Source: Pseudocercospora fijiensis CIRAD86 | Taxonomy: Eukaryota > Ascomycota > Dothideomycetes > Mycosphaerellales > Mycosphaerellaceae | Direction: 5' to 3' | NCBI RefSeq assembly: GCF_000340215.1 | Contig: NW_006921540.1 | Location: forward strand, 1,110,377-1,174,376 | DNA: 64,000 bases | In this document: positions 1-13,551 of the stretch, in pieces | Numbering within the stretch: position 1 is the stretch's first letter | Layout: each line of letters opens with the position of its first letter | Made by a program: the position numbers and the translations under genes | Notes under the pieces: generated by a model | What the model saw: only the letters and a program-made list of their open reading frames with translations | What the model was told of the DNA's origin: nothing | Databases searched by the model: none

Positions 1-3000
1 AGGAGCGAGCTTCTTCGAAGTCTTTTAGTCTATCGGATAGAAACGTATACGCTTCTTCCGCGAGCTTCTTAGTCCTCGGCGGTACTAGCGAGGTGCTATC
101 GAGGTACCCTAGAGGTAGGTACTCCCTACTCGATACGATCTTAATACTATTAGGAAGGTTCGGTTTAATGCCGAATGCAACCTTAATTAGAGATTTGCTA
201 CTAAGTCTATTATACGGCTTGCTATTATAAGCAAACGTAGTAGTATATAGCAACCGAGCCTAATCGTCTTAGTCCTAATTATAGTAGATGCAAAGATAGT
301 TCTTAAGCTACTAGTTTATACGCTCGGTCTAACTATCGGTCTAAGGATAAAAAGCAGTGCTAAGACAGCGTTTAATAGCGAGATAGTAACAGAAAGTACT
401 CTAGTAAGCACTAGTAAAGATTAATCCCCGATTAGAAACTAACTTATTAGGAGCTCCGGTATTATAGACAACCTTATTAAAGAAAAGCTCTACTAGTATA
501 ACCGCGTTAATATCCTTTGTAACGGGGAAGTAACGTACTATTTTAGAAAATCGATCGATAATAACTAAGACGGAATTATATATACGACCTCTAAACCTAA
601 TAGAAGGCGGCAACCTAGTAAAAAAGTCTATAAAGAGGTACCTCTAGGGCACCTTAGGGACCTCTAGCGAGCGTAGCCGACTATAAGGCTTATAGTGTTT
701 AGTTTTCGTTCTTTAATAGACATCGTATTAGGAGACGTATTTAGATACTTCTTTAGTAATCCTAGGCTAATAGTACTTAGCGGCGATAATGTATTAAGTT
801 TATACGGTACTATAGTACCCGGCGATAGGATTATCGTAATTCCGTCGAAGGATCTCTTACTTAAGAGGTATAAAGCTAGGAATATATACTTTTCCGTCGC
901 AACGAAGAAGGTTATTATTATCGAATTCCTAGTATCCTTCTAGCCGAGGGCGCTAAGGTGCCTTTAAGGTACCTAGGAGGGGCTCTATTAGTGCCTTATT
1001 TGTACCGCTTCTAGCCGCCTACGTAGCTCTAGTTCGGATGTCTTCTACAAAAGCGTCCTTTTACTAAGCTTCCCGAATAAGGTCTATAAAGGACGCCGAT
1101 AGCTCGATAGCGTACGCCGTTTTACTATCTACTACCGTAGTAATAAGATAGCGAGGTATTAAGAGGTTACGGTTCTTAGTACTAGCCGTCGGTCCTACCC
1201 TAGTAAGGTACAGTCCGACGATATTGTCGAAAGCGTAGTTATCTAAGTCCTAGTTCTCTTCTTAGAGGTAGAGGCTTGCTATCGTTAAATAATCTGTTTA
1301 ACTACCCTCGGGCGAGTCCGTAGGAGAGGACTATTCTACCGATACGGTCGCGAGGGGCCTACGAGGTGCCTCTACGGTAGGCCGCGGGTCCCGGGTAACT
1401 TCTAACTAACGCTTAAGGCTAGGTAAGAGGTCCCTTAGCTCTCTACGTTTAGTATTATCCTTAAACCTATCGAAGTAGTTAGGATAGCGGGAGAGACCGT
1501 CCGATAGATTAGATATTCCCTTCTTATACTCGATCGTAAAGTTATAAGCGGTAAGGCGTTTAGCAATGCGGGCTTAACGGCTATTAAGCTCCTAAGTCGT
1601 TATAAAGTACTTTAGGTTATAATAGTCCGTTATAACTCTAATCGGATACGCTACTCCTTTAAGGTAGTATCGCTAGACTTTAAAGCATTCGGAAATCGCT
1701 ATTAATTCTTTGTCTAGTATACTATAACGGATCTGCGCGCCTATAAAACTCTTAGAGTAGTAGGCAATAAGGTGCTAGTAGCACTAATAAGGTACCTCCG
1801 AGGCACCTAGTTAGAGGAGGATACTAGTATAGGCCGTATCTAAGGCATTAGTAATAACTATAATCGGCAAAGTAGGGTCGAAGTGTCGTAAGATAGGAGC
1901 TTTTTAGATACTAGCCTACTTTAGAGTACGAAACGATTCTTCGGCATCTTCTATCTATTGCTATAGCCCTCTAATAACCTTCTTCTTCCCCTTCCCTTTC
2001 TCTTCTAACTTCCCGCTAGCTAATAACTTATTTAATAGACGGGCGATACGTAAATATCCCTATATAAAACGTCGATAGAAGTTAGCGAAACCTAAGAAGA
2101 CTTGAATGTCTCTATAACTGCGAGGTATAGGCTAATCTTAGATAGCCTTTACCCGCTTTTTATCTATAACGATACCCTCCGGAGTAATAACAAACCCTAA
2201 GAATTCTATATGCTTAGTATAGAATTCGTACTTAGAAGGCTTAGTATATAGCTTCTATTAACGCAGTCTTTTAAGGACTATCCGGATATACTTATTATAC
2301 TCTTTAGGGTTCTTAGAATAGATTAAGATGTCGTCTAAGTAGACTACGTAGATACGATTAACTAGTCCTATAAGGGCTTAATTAATGTATAATTAGAAAG
2401 TAGTAGGGGTATTAGCTAGGCTAAACGGTATAACGAGATACTCGAATAGTCTATAACGAGTCTTAAAAGCCGTCTTCTATTTATCTCCTTCGCGAATACG
2501 AAGACGATAATAGGCATCTTTAAGGTCTAATTTAGAGAAGATCTTAGCCTTACTAAGCCGATCGAGAAGCTTACTAATAAGTAGCAACGGATAGCGGTCC
2601 TTAATAGTAATCTTATTAAGGCTACAATAGTCGACATATAGACGAACACTACTATCCTTCTTTAGGACAAAGAGGATAGGTGCACTATATAGGGACTTAC
2701 TAGGCCGGATCTAGCCTTTAGCTAGAGCCTAATCGATATATTCGCGGAGTGTCTTCAATTCGTCCTATAAGAGGTTGTAAATAGGAAGTTATAGAGGAAC
2801 TTTACCTACTTCTAGTTTAATAGCATAGTCGTACTAAGAATGCTAAGGAATGATACTAGCAAGGTCGGTATTAAAGACATTAACGTAGTCTTTGAATGCT
2901 TCGGGTACTTCTTAATAAACTTCGGTAGTAGCGATAATAGTATACTAATAGATAGAGCTAGGAAGCGAAGCTAATTTAGGATAAGGGTCGCAAAGGGTTT

Positions 3001-5497
3001 TAAACCTAGAATAAGTAATAAGTGCCCCGATCTACTAACGATCTTATTAACTGCAATCGATAGTAGTAGGATCGCGGTTACCTCCTCCTTAGATAGAGAG
3101 GGTTGTAAGAGCCTCTACTACCGGGGCATAGAGGTAGTCTAGAGGTACCTCCGAGGTACTAGCGACGTTAGGATTGTTACCTAGTAGTTCTTCGTTAGTA
3201 GTTTCGGGTCTAATAATATACCGGCTATCTTTAAGCTAGAAGGCAGCCGATCCGTTAACGATTGCTATAAGAATGCGACGGATAGGATTATTTGTAAGGA
3301 CCTCGTAGGAGTCTCCGAGGGGCTTATTAGGCGCCTTAAAGTAGTCCTCTAGGTCTCCGGTAATCGGGTTCTAGATAAAGGTTCCCTTTCGGAAAGAGAT
3401 AAGAGGATTAGTATCGGCGAGCTAGTCCTATCCTAAAACTATATCGTATTCGGTAAAGGTCCTAGCCTAAAAGGTTTAAGAGATAGTACGCTTAGTACCT
3501 GTCTTGTCCTTTACTATCGGAGAGAGGGAGTAAGCCTTATAGATCGTTATACGATTGTTATCGAGGAAAGTAACTTTCGGAGGGACTAGATCTAGCGGCA
3601 CTAGGTCTAGGACTTTCGCTATATACTAAGAGATAAGGTTAATTTAAGCACTATAATCGATTAGTGCCTTAAGGGTACGCGTAAGGCCCTTATAAGGTAC
3701 CTTAACGTCGACGATAATACGTCGTTCTCTTCCTCTAGTATTAGGCCCTAGTCGTAGTAAGGAGAGGGAAGCGACTAGGGCTTCGTGTTTTCCGAACCGG
3801 TAGAGGCTTAGCTATCTCCGGCGGAGAAATTAGAGGTTAGGTTTACTAATCCGCCCTAGGCTTAGCCTCGGCTACGGTTTCTAAACCAACCCCGACCGCT
3901 ACCTCTACCCCTAGGGCCCCTTAGAGGTGCCTATAAGGTACTAGGAGGGGTGTCGGTTCTAGAACTAGATGCTTACTTAGAAGACTTGCCGGAATTACGA
4001 GTATTCTTAGCGGTATCTTTCTTCTTTATAGACTCCGAGTCTTCGATACGGTATGCCTCGTTAAAGAGATTATTAACGGTCTAAAACGAAATCAGCTTAT
4101 TAATACAGATAATCTCTACTTAGATATCCTTTAGAAGCTTAGTATAATAGAAGTCGATACGTATAGTTTTATACGATCTATCTTTAGGAAAACTATACTC
4201 GATTTAGCTTTCGACCTTCTTTATATAGGCGTAGAACTTTATTACTAGTTAATTAGCGTAGTATATAGCACCCTAGTAGGATATAGCATTCTCGGCTCGC
4301 TATATAGCCGGAGGCCTAATAGTGTCTTTAATAAGTTCTTTATACTCGGACTATCTAAACTTAGTATAGTTATCTATATACGATTAGATACGCCGTTTAA
4401 CGGTAGTAGTAATCTCTACTAGTTTAACCTTGCTAGTCGCCTATAGAGTACGTCTAGTACCGTCTCGATCGGTATAATTTATATAGAAGAAGCGGGCCTC
4501 GTATACTTAGGCCTACTTAAGAAAAGCTTAGTTATTTATAGTAAGAAGCTCGGGAGGATCTTTCTTAAAGAGCTTAATTAAGGGGTCTCTTAGAGGCCCT
4601 AGAGGTACCTACGAGGCGCCGGCGGGACTTGCGATCTCGTCGACGGTCTCTACCCTCTTCCTTTTAATAGCAATCTTGCTCTTAAAGGAGGTAAGGAGAT
4701 CTATAAGGGTTTTACGCTTCTAAACGTAAGCGTCGAAGGCTTAGCCTTCTAATTCCTCTAGTAGTAAGGCATCGAGGGCATTAATAAGTCGAGAAACTCG
4801 ATTAATATTGTTCTTTGCTATCTACTAGGCATTAGCCTAAGGGTTTAGGTCCTAATCCTCTTCTTTAGGACCGGATTCCGTACGGCTACTTATGCGGGAG
4901 CTGCGAGGTCCCTTTAAGGTACTTATAGTATCGTCCGGAGTAGTATCGTTATCTTCTTCGTTATCGTCCTAAAGTTAGTCTCTAGGTCTAGTAGAGAATA
5001 TTTATTCTTCTACTAGAGGGTTAATATTAGGACCTTTTCCCTTAGATAACGATATACCGGTTCCGCCGGCGGCCCTACTACTTCCTTTAGAAGGCATAGT
5101 ACTAATAAGTAGGTAGTACTACGTTAGGAGTAGGTACACTAGTTAGAGGTGCTTTCGGGTAGCTTAGAGGCACTTCGAAGGGGCCTAGTAGGTGCCGACG
5201 ACGTAGGTACTACTACTTAGAGGTCGTACTTAGTACGGCTATACTCCTAAGGAGGATTCGGAGGCGATATTCTATAAGGAAGTAGTATATAGGGAGTATT
5301 AATACGAGTAAATAGTAGTCTTAGCATTTAACGATATCGCCTAAGGAACGAGCGATTCTCGAGGTAGGAATAGGCGCCTTATCCTATAGTACTAAGAGTT
5401 AGGTAACTCGGGGTTACCGGCGAGGCACCTCTAGGGTACCTTGCAGGTGCCTAGTAAGGGTCTCGGCGGTATAGAAGGGTATTCCCTTATAGCGAAA
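1..5497 (-). mobile_element. Ty3/Gypsy LTR retrotransposon relic, truncated by window edge
   Basis: Read on the minus strand this is a gag-pol order. A gag-like frame starts at ATG 5097. A protease-like segment lies near 3,670-3,630 (LID..A.INL). Reverse transcriptase spans about 2,800-2,050, with [14 protein letters not shown] near 2,500 and the catalytic YLDD box near 2,345-2,330. RNase H lies near 1,760-1,690 (YSKSFIGAQIRYS...DKEL). The integrase core is at 613-401 (IDRFSKIVRYFPVT, then NTGAP.K.VSNRG). The integrase C-terminus and the 3' LTR lie outside the window. Many in-frame TAA/TAG codons sit at expected Gln/Trp positions, so the copy is dead. It is a different family from the chromoviruses further right: protein wording and leader do not match. 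No LTR could be delimited in the 5,098-5,497 leader. The right limit is set by where chromovirus sequence begins. Confidence 0.85.
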
Positions 5498-8386
5498 GAC
5501 TCGATCTAGTAAGAGTAATAATTAGTCGATCGACGATAAGGGTTACTTAAAGTTTAAGGGTAGATACTATGTCTCCGCTAAACAATCGATTAGATAAGAG
5601 CTTCTTAAGCGACACTATAATAGTAAGCTTGCCGGTTACTATAGTATAGAGAGGTCGCACGAGCTACTATCGTATATATACTACTAGCTAAATAGTAAGC
5701 GGGATATAAAGGACTACGTAGACATATATGCCGTATATTAACGTATTAAGGCACTAAAGCATTAGCCTTTTAGCGAGTTGTTCTTATTACTAATCCCTTA
5801 AAAGCTATTTGTAGAGCTTATAATAGACTTTATTATAGGTCTTCCCCCTACTAAGCGAAGAGGAAGTAAAGATATCTTTAACGCTATCCTAGTCGTCGTA
5901 GACTAGTTTACTAAGGGCGCTCGATATATCCCGGCGCGGAAAGATTACACTGCTATTAATATAGCAGAAGCGCTATAGAATAATATCTTCTATACCTATT
6001 AGGAAACCCCTAAGGGGATAGTCTCTAACCGGGGCTCGATATTTATATCTTATTATTAGAGTAAGATATGTCTATAACTGAGACTTAAGCATCGCCTATC
6101 TATAGCATTCTATTTATAAATAGATAGCTAAACCGAGAGGCAAAATGCTACCCTATAGCAGTACCTACGTAGCTATATTAACGAGAACCCTAACGACTAG
6201 GTTAACCTCCTATAACTAGCTAAATTCGTATATAATAACAGTATCTACTTATTAACTAAGGTCTTACTATATATAGCTATAATAGGCTAGAACGCTGCTA
6301 TGCTGTTAGACCCCCTACCGCTCGAGGCCGAGCGTAAGGAAAGGGAAGCGCGTTAAGTACTAGAGATACTAGCGGCAATAGAACGTGTCTAGAAGATGCG
6401 AGAAATCTATACTAAGATAGTTAAGAAGCTAATAAAGGCTTAAGAGTACTAAAGGACCTATTATAACAAACACTATACGCTAATAACCTTTAAGCAAGGC
6501 GATATAGTTATACTAAGCACTAAGAACCTCCGCATCCGCAAACACCTATTACCTAATAGCAAAACAAGGCCTAAGCTCGTACTAAGATATATTAGCCTAT
6601 TCCGCATTTAAGAGGCTAAGGGTACACAGGCCTACTAGTTGTAGCTTCCTCCTTATTATACTATCTGTAACACCTTCTATATCTCCCTCCTTAAACTATA
6701 TTACTACCGCGGAGACTCCGATAAAGAAGCCCCTACCGAATATAAAGAAGTACTAGCAGACAGCGAAGAGCTGTAGTCTATAGAACGCATCCTAAAGCAC
6801 CGAACCGGGCAAGGCAAGAAGGAATACCTATTAAGGTAGTAAGGCTATTTACCTAAATAGGATTTATAAGAAGCTAAAGCAGCTTTTAAGGATATAGCTA
6901 AGTTGTTAGACGAGTATTAGACTAGTATAAAGAACAAGAAGAAGGCTAAGGGGCTATAATGTTACCGTTAGGCCCTAGAACTAATGCTACCTCCGGGGTA
7001 CTATTAGCTAACTAATTAGAGGCCGGCAAACTAGGATAGTAAGACTATACTACTATAGCGGACGCGTACCGAGCATTAACAAACGCGCTATAATACGTTA
7101 ACTAATCGCCTACTCTTATAAGGATTCTATCCCTTTACTAACGCGCCCTATAGGTCCCCCTCTTATTCCTTTATTCTACTAAGGCCTCGAGGCCTAGGCG
7201 ATCGGCGGAGGCGGCGCGCGCGTAGGCGAATAGTATTAACGCTAAAAGGCGGCGCGGCTATATTAGTAACGGTATTGCGGAGTATATTATTAGTCGAAGA
7301 AGGAAATCGGAAACAAGGTAAAGTTAGCGCTAAGACGACTAGCGCTACTATTATTAATATTACCTACTCGCTACTATTACTAACCCTTACTTATTATCGC
7401 TACCGGATCTATAAAAAACAACCTTACCTATACTATAAGCCTAAAGTACTATACTAACTAAGTTAAAAGATTAAACCTGCTAAGGGTTTAATTAAAACTT
7501 TAAGCCGCTTAAAGGATTAAGCGACTAATAGACTAACTAAGGGCAAAACTATAGAGCTAAGTTAGCCGGGGTCGATCTTGCGGATAATAGGTTACTCTTT
7601 AATCTTTCCGACCCTTTAAGCGAGGCGAACCTAAACTATTGCACTTATAATAGCCTTTACCTATAGAAACTAGACGAACTGCGTTTTTAAAAAGATAAGA
7701 TAAGATTAACAATTAAAGGCTACTAAACCTAACTAATTAGGGCTAGCGAAACTACGAACAATAATAGTCCTCGTAATAATAAGAATAAACCCTCGGAAGC
7801 AGACAACCCTCGGAAGCGGACATTGCTAGGTCTTTTAAGAGTAGACGCAAAGAACTCGGTATAATATTACTTAGAACGGAGGTAGTGCTATAATACCTCG
7901 TACGTCTACCTATTATAGTAGGGAAGACGCGCTCGTATTATAATTAGTCGATAGCCCTTAATTCTTATAGCTTTATATCCCTTTACTTTATTATATACAA
8001 GGATAGCGCAGTTAGAGTTAGACATTGTATTAGAAGGTAAGGTTTAATATAGTTACATAATTAGGTAGTTAAGTATTTAATTTAGCGCGGGCTAAGCAGC
8101 TTATTAGACTTGCTAAGTTAGTAGTAATAGAGGTCGAGATTGGAATATAGATAGGCTACGAGGGCGCGGCCTTTAGAAGGGAAGCGTGTATTAGGACTAA
8201 AGAGGTTATACGTAATTAGCATATAACCGGGCTCGAGTAAAGCTAGGGTCTTAATACCTTAGGCAGGGCTTAGCGCTTAGCAATAGGCTAACTTGCCTAC
8301 CTTCCTCCCTCTCCTCCTAGCTCCTTATCGAATACTACCTATACCTACTACTACCCTATCTACCTACTAATATAACCCCTATTATA
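5498..8386 (+). mobile_element. 5'-truncated chromovirus (Gypsy with chromodomain), copy 1
   Basis: The first base that aligns with the other copies is near 5,498, so gag, protease, RT and RNase H are missing. An integrase core is read at about 5,560-6,130 (F.KGARYIPARKDY, then ETPKGIVSNRGS.F). A chromodomain-like end is read at about 6,770-6,940 (SIERILKHRTGQGKKEYL.R..GY). The pol frame ends near 6,960. About 1.2 kb without a convincing gene follows, then a purine-rich tract near 8,175-8,186 and a 3' LTR. The frame is broken by TAA/TAG codons only, as expected for RIP. The minus-strand copies at 9,108-18,353 and 29,341-36,486 carry the same segments in the same order, which confirms the family. 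Confidence 0.85.
8189..8386 (+). repeat. 3' LTR of chromovirus copy 1 (198 bp)
   Basis: It begins TATTAGGACTAAAGAGG (TG of a TGTTAG start changed to TA) and ends CCCCTATTATA (CA end changed to TA). It is the reverse complement of the LTRs at 9,108, 16,884, 18,157, 29,341 and 36,289. The following bases are CTAAA; no matching target duplication can be looked for because the left end of the element is lost. Confidence 0.85.
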
Positions 8387-9107
8387 CTAAAGGAACAGGG
8401 CCGATTTTCGAAAAGGCTAGAGAACCTAGACTAAGCGGCGTAGACGATAAGGGTTTAGTAGTTATAGGAGGAGATAAGAATATTAAAGATATAGGTATAG
8501 ATAGTAAGGTAGGCAAATTATATAATCTAGCGGAAGGAGATAGAATAGAAGGTTACTACGAGCTACTAACTTGTATCTCTTACTAGCGATAGGTTAATTT
8601 GCCTATAGATCTATATAATAACCTATCGTTACTAGAGAACGTCTATTATCGCTTCTTTATACTCTTCTAGACTAATAAGGTTATAAACCGACTAGTTAGG
8701 TATACTAGCGAGTATACTAGCAAAAAGCTAGACTTTAGGAAGGGCGATAAGATTTTAGTTTCTAGCTATCTATAGAAGCTAGTAGATAAGCTAATAATAC
8801 GGATCTTCGTAGGTATTATTATCTATATATCCGTAATCTAAATAGCCGGTAAGAGTAACTACTAGAGGAATAATAGATACTAGCCGCTATATCCTATTAT
8901 TAGTTATATAAGCGAGTAGCGCTTTAACTAGATTAAGGCGGCTTTATAGTACCGGAATAAGTTCCGAATAACGCGTACTCGTTAAGTAGAAGAGGCCTAC
9001 CTATATAGACCTAGATATTACTACTTACTAATATACTACGTAGCTAATTCCGCGAGGTAGTCGTACCTAGTACTAATATATCTATTAGCGAGAGTATAAT
9101 CCGTTTT
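8387..9107 (+). pseudogene. piggyBac-like transposase relic, N-terminal part
   Basis: A plus-strand frame with only TAA/TAG interruptions contains IFVGIIIYISV near 8,803-8,836 and PIISYISE.RFN.IKAAL near 8,890-8,950. These are the hallmarks of the piggyBac DDE family (G-I-I-Y-M-G-V block, then MS..RF..I). After one frame change between about 8,940 and 9,040 it ends ISISESIIRF at 9,107, the SIDE-x-x-x-RF block; the catalytic Asp position reads Ser here. The gene is cut at exactly this point by the LTR array and resumes at 18,359 in the same frame. Recognition is by motif only, so a related DDE family cannot be excluded. Confidence 0.65.
9103..9107. repeat. Target-site duplication GTTTT, left copy
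   Basis: The five bases before the LTR at 9,108 equal the five after the LTR at 18,353. Removing one copy and the DNA between restores an uninterrupted codon series across the junction (CGT TTT, then ACT AGT). Confidence 0.8.
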
Positions 9108-9304
9108 TGTAATAGGGGTTATATTAGCAGGTAGATAGGGTAGTAGTAGGTACAAGTAGTATTCGATAGAGAACTAGGAGGAGAAGGAGGAAGGCAGGCT
9201 AGTTAGCCTAACGCTAAGCGCTAAGCCCTGCCTAAGGCACTAAGACCCTAGCTTTACTCGGCCTAATTATATGCCAATTACGTATAGCCTCTTTAGCCCT
9301 AATA
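9108..9304 (-). repeat. Outer 3' LTR of the array (197 bp)
   Basis: On the minus strand it ends ...CCCCTATTACA, still carrying the CA end that RIP has changed in sister copies. It pairs with the LTR at 18,157-18,353 by shared end type and flanking GTTTT. Confidence 0.85.
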
Positions 9305-12300
9305 TACGCTTCCCTTCTAAAGGCCGCGCCCTCGTAGCCTATCTATATTCCAATCTCGATCTCTATTACTACTAACTTAGCAAGTCTAATAAGCTGCTTA
9401 GCCGCGCTAAATTGAACACTTAACTACCTAATTATATAACTATATTAAACCTTACCTCTAACACAATATAATATATAACTCTAACTACGCTATCCCTATA
9501 TACAATAAACTATAAAGTAATATATATCTATAAGAATTAAGGGCCTTCGACTAATTATAATACGAGCGCGTCTTCTCTACTATAATAGATAGACGTACGA
9601 GATATTATAGCACTACCTCCGTTCTAAGTAATGTCGTACCGAGTTCTTTACGTCTACTCTTAAAAGACCTAGCAATGTCTACTCCGAGGGTTGTTCTTAT
9701 TATTACGAGGGCTATTATTTACTATTATAGTGTTACTAGCCCTAATTAGTTAGGTTTAGTAGCCTTTAATTGTTAATCTTATCTTATCTTTTTAAAAACG
9801 CAGTTCGTCTAGTTTCTATAAGTAAAGGCTATTATAAGTACAATAGTTAAGGTTCGCCTCGCTTAAAGGGTCGGAAAGATCGAGGAGTAACCTATTGTCC
9901 GCAAGATCGACCCTAGCTAGCTTAGCTCTATATTTTTGCCTTTAGTTAGTTTATTAGTCGCTTAACCTTTTTAGTCTCTAAGTCCTTCGAACGGTTTAAC
10001 CCTTTTTAACCTAGTATCTTAGCCTTAGGCTATAGTACGGGTAAGGTTGTTCTTATAGGTATAGCGATAATAGCAGGTAAGGTTAGTAATAGCGGCACTA
10101 GCCGTCTTAGCGCTAACTTTACCTTGCTTCCGACTTCCTTCTTCGACTAACAATACACTCCGCAATACTATTACTAATATAGCCGTACCGGCCGTACTGC
10201 CCTTTAGTATAGGCGCGGCGCCGTTATTATTATTATTATTACTATTTACGCGCGCGCGCGTCGTCCCTGCCGACCGTAGAGGGCCTAAGGCCTCGATTTA
10301 GCGTTAAGAGAAGGGTCTTATAGGTTACGCTAGTAAAGAGGTAGATTCCTTAAAAGAGTAGGCGATTAGTTAATAGTTATAGCGCGTTTGTTAACACTTA
10401 GTGCGCGTTCGCTATAGTAGTATAGTCTTATTGTCCTAATTACTAGCAATTGCTTGCCTCTAATTAGTTAGCTAATAGCATCCCGGGGATAGCATTAGTC
10501 CTAGGCCCTAATAGTAATATTATAGCCTCTTAGCCTTCTTCTTGTTCTTTAAAGTAATAATACTCGTCTAACAACTTAGTTATATCCTTAAAAGAGTCTT
10601 TAGCCTCCTACGAGTCCTATTTAGGTAAATAGCCTTACTATCTTAGGAGGTACTCCTTCTTGCCTTGTCTAGTCCGATGCTTTAGTATACGCTCTATAGA
10701 CTATAGCTCTTTACTATCGGCTAAGACTTCTTCTAACTTAGTAGGCGCTTTATCGCCTTCGCGCTAATAGTATAGTTTAAGGAGGGATATATAGAAGGTG
10801 TCGTAGATAGTATAATAAGGGGGAAGCTACAACTAATAGGCCTATATAGAAGAGCCTTTAACTTCTCGAATGCGGAATAGGCTAATATATCTTAGTGCGA
10901 GCTTGGGCCTTATTCTGCTATTAGGTAATAGGTGTTTACGGATACGGAGGTTCTTCGTACTAAGTATAACTATATCGCCTTGTTTAAAGGTTATTAGTAT
11001 ATAGCGCTTATCGTAGTAGGTCTTTTAGTACTCTTAAGCCTTTGTTAGCTTCTTAGCTATCTTAGTATAGATTTCTCGTATCTTCTAGATACGTTCTATT
11101 ACCGATAGTGTCTCTAGTACTTAACGCGCTTCCCTTTCCTTACGCTCGGCCTCGAGCGAGGTAAATAGATCTTATAGTAACGCGGCGTTTTAGCCTATTA
11201 TAGCTATATATAGTGAAACCTTAGTAGATAAGTATATACTGTTGTTATATACGAATTCTGTAGGCTATAGGAGGTTAACCCAATCCTCGGGGTTCTTATT
11301 AATATAGCTACGCAGGTATTGCTATAGGGTAGCATTTTGCCTCTCTGTTTAACCGTTAGTCTATAGATAGAAGGCTATTAATAGCCGATACTTTAGTCTT
11401 AGCTATAGGCATATTTCGCTCTAATAGTGCGATATTAGTATCGATCTACGATTAGACACTATCCCCTTAGGGGTTCTCTAATAGGTATAGAAGATATTGT
11501 CCTATAGCGCTTCTACTATATTAATAATAGTCTAATCTTTCCGCGCCGGGATATATCGAGCGCCTTTAGTAAATCGATCTACTATAATAAGGATAGCATT
11601 ATATATATCCTTGCTACCGCTACGCTTAGTAGGAGGAAGGCCTATAATAAAATCTATTATAAGTTCTACGAATAGCTTCCTAGGAACAGGAAGTGAAGAC
11701 AACTCGCTAAATAGCAGGTACTTTAGTGCTTTAATACGCTAGTATACTATACAGATCTGTACGTATTCTTTTATATACCGCTTACTATTTAGCTAGTAGT
11801 ATACACGCGATAGTAGCTCGTACGACCTCTCTATACTATAGTAACTAGCGAGCTTACTATTATAGTGCCTCTTGAAAAGCTCTTGTATAATCGATTGTTT
11901 AGCGGGGATATAGTATCTACCCTTAAACTTTAAGTAACCCTTATCGTCGATCGACTAATTGTTATTACTCTTGCTAGATCGAGTCGCTCGTCTACTTACA
12001 AGCCTATTAATACGCTCGATAGCAAAGGCGTCCCTCTACTAAGTACGTAACAGCTTATCTATAAACGATTAACTATCCCTATTTGTAAGGTTATTTAATA
12101 GCACCCTCGCTATTAAACGAGGTACGTATTATATATATCTAATAGCACTAGTAGCCGGAACTACTGCAACCTCTTCTATAGTACTATCGCTATATAGGCT
12201 ATTACTATAAATAGCAATGTCTTTAATCGAGTTATTATAGCTCGAGCGATCTACGTCCTTTCTTTTAACGTATACTAGAAGAACGACAACCCCGCTATAG

Positions 12301-12699
12301 TATTTGTTACCGCCGCGGGGTCTAGAGGTCCGCTTATCCTACGCTTGCTTATTAACAATACGGGCTATAGCAATCTTATGCTACAGGGTTAGAAATAACG
12401 AATTAATATATTAGGTCTCGCTGTCGTAATTAGGTCGCCTCGATAGGCTATCGGTAGGGTTACTTACGCCTAGCCGGTATAATATATTAAAATCGAACCC
12501 GGCGAGGTAGACGGCCTATCTAGCCTATCGACCTATAACTCTAGTAACCTTAGTAATGCTACGGAGGTTGTTATAGTCTGTATAGACCTAAATGGTATGC
12601 TACGTACTATCGAGATAGTAGCGCTAGTACTTAAAGGCTTCTACGATTGCTAAGAGCTCTTACTCGTAGGTCTCGTATCGACGTTCTATATCGATTATC

Positions 12700-13287
12700 T
12701 TCCGTAAGAAGAAGGCAATTAGGTACTAGTAGGTGTTATTAGCCTGTTATAACATAATAGCTGATATAGCGAACTATAAAGCGTTAGTCTTAATTCGGAT
12801 CTGCTTACCTAGTACGAAATAGTATAATAAGGGGACTTTAGTAAAGCGTTGCTTTAGACCGTTAAAAGCGGCTTATACTCTGTTAGTCTATTTGAACTCT
12901 CTAGTTAGGTTAGCCTTAGTTTTGGTAAGCTTAGTTAATAGCATTACATGCCTCGAATAGCCCTTAATAAACCGGCGGTAGAAGTTAGCAAAACCGAGGA
13001 ATAATTAAAGCTCTTTAATAGACGTAGGAACAGGCTATTCGGTAATTGTTTTGATCTAGTTAGGATTAGCCTTAACACCCTTAGTTAATACGAGGAAGCT
13101 AAGGAAGGCTACCTCCTTAGTAGCAAAGGTGTATTTAGAAGGTTTGCAATATAGGCTATAGGCTCGCAGGCGGTCGAGGACCTTGCGTACTATAGCCTAG
13201 TGCTCTATAATATTAGGTAAATAGGTGTAAACTAGGATATTATCTAGGTAAACTATATAGAGATAGTCTAATAGGCCCGAAAGGGCC
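12700..13287. repeat. 588-bp direct duplication, left copy
   Basis: It is nearly identical to 13,552-14,138, differing by one T in a TGTTATT/TGTATT stretch near its start. It covers chromovirus RT/RNase H sequence. Other copies of the family have this segment once. Confidence 0.85.
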
Positions 13288-13551
13288 TTTGGGTGTTCTT
13301 GGCGAGAGATTTAGTGGCTCGCTCGCAGCTTGCTAGAATATCGACTGTCCAAAGTAATGTTGCGGCCACTCGCGCGAGCTAAATGCTGCTCNNNNNNNNN
13401 NNNNNNNNNNNNNNNNNNNNNNNNNNNNNNNNNNNNNNNNNNNNNNNNNNNNNNNNNNNNNNNNNNNNNNNNNNNNNNNNNNNNNNNNNNNAAAAGAAGA
13501 CGGGAGACGGCAGTGCAGCTAAAGGTACGGGCACTCTTGTGAGGTCCCCGA
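13288..13551. other. Scaffold gap (100 N) with foreign flanks
   Basis: Bases 13,392-13,491 are exactly 100 N. The 104 bases before and 60 bases after are not chromovirus sequence and have normal CA/TG content, unlike everything around them. With a duplication on both sides this looks like two contig ends that overlap but were not merged, each carrying a short unrelated tail. Confidence 0.85.

Noticed and set aside
695..943. Plus-strand frame of 82 codons in the first transposon block
   Set aside because: It is antisense to the Gypsy integrase region and has no domain. RIP-altered DNA lacking TG gives few TGA stops and therefore chance frames.
7275..7457. 60-codon plus-strand frame in the 3' region of chromovirus copy 1
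   Set aside because: Short, low complexity, and not shown to be kept open in the sister copies.
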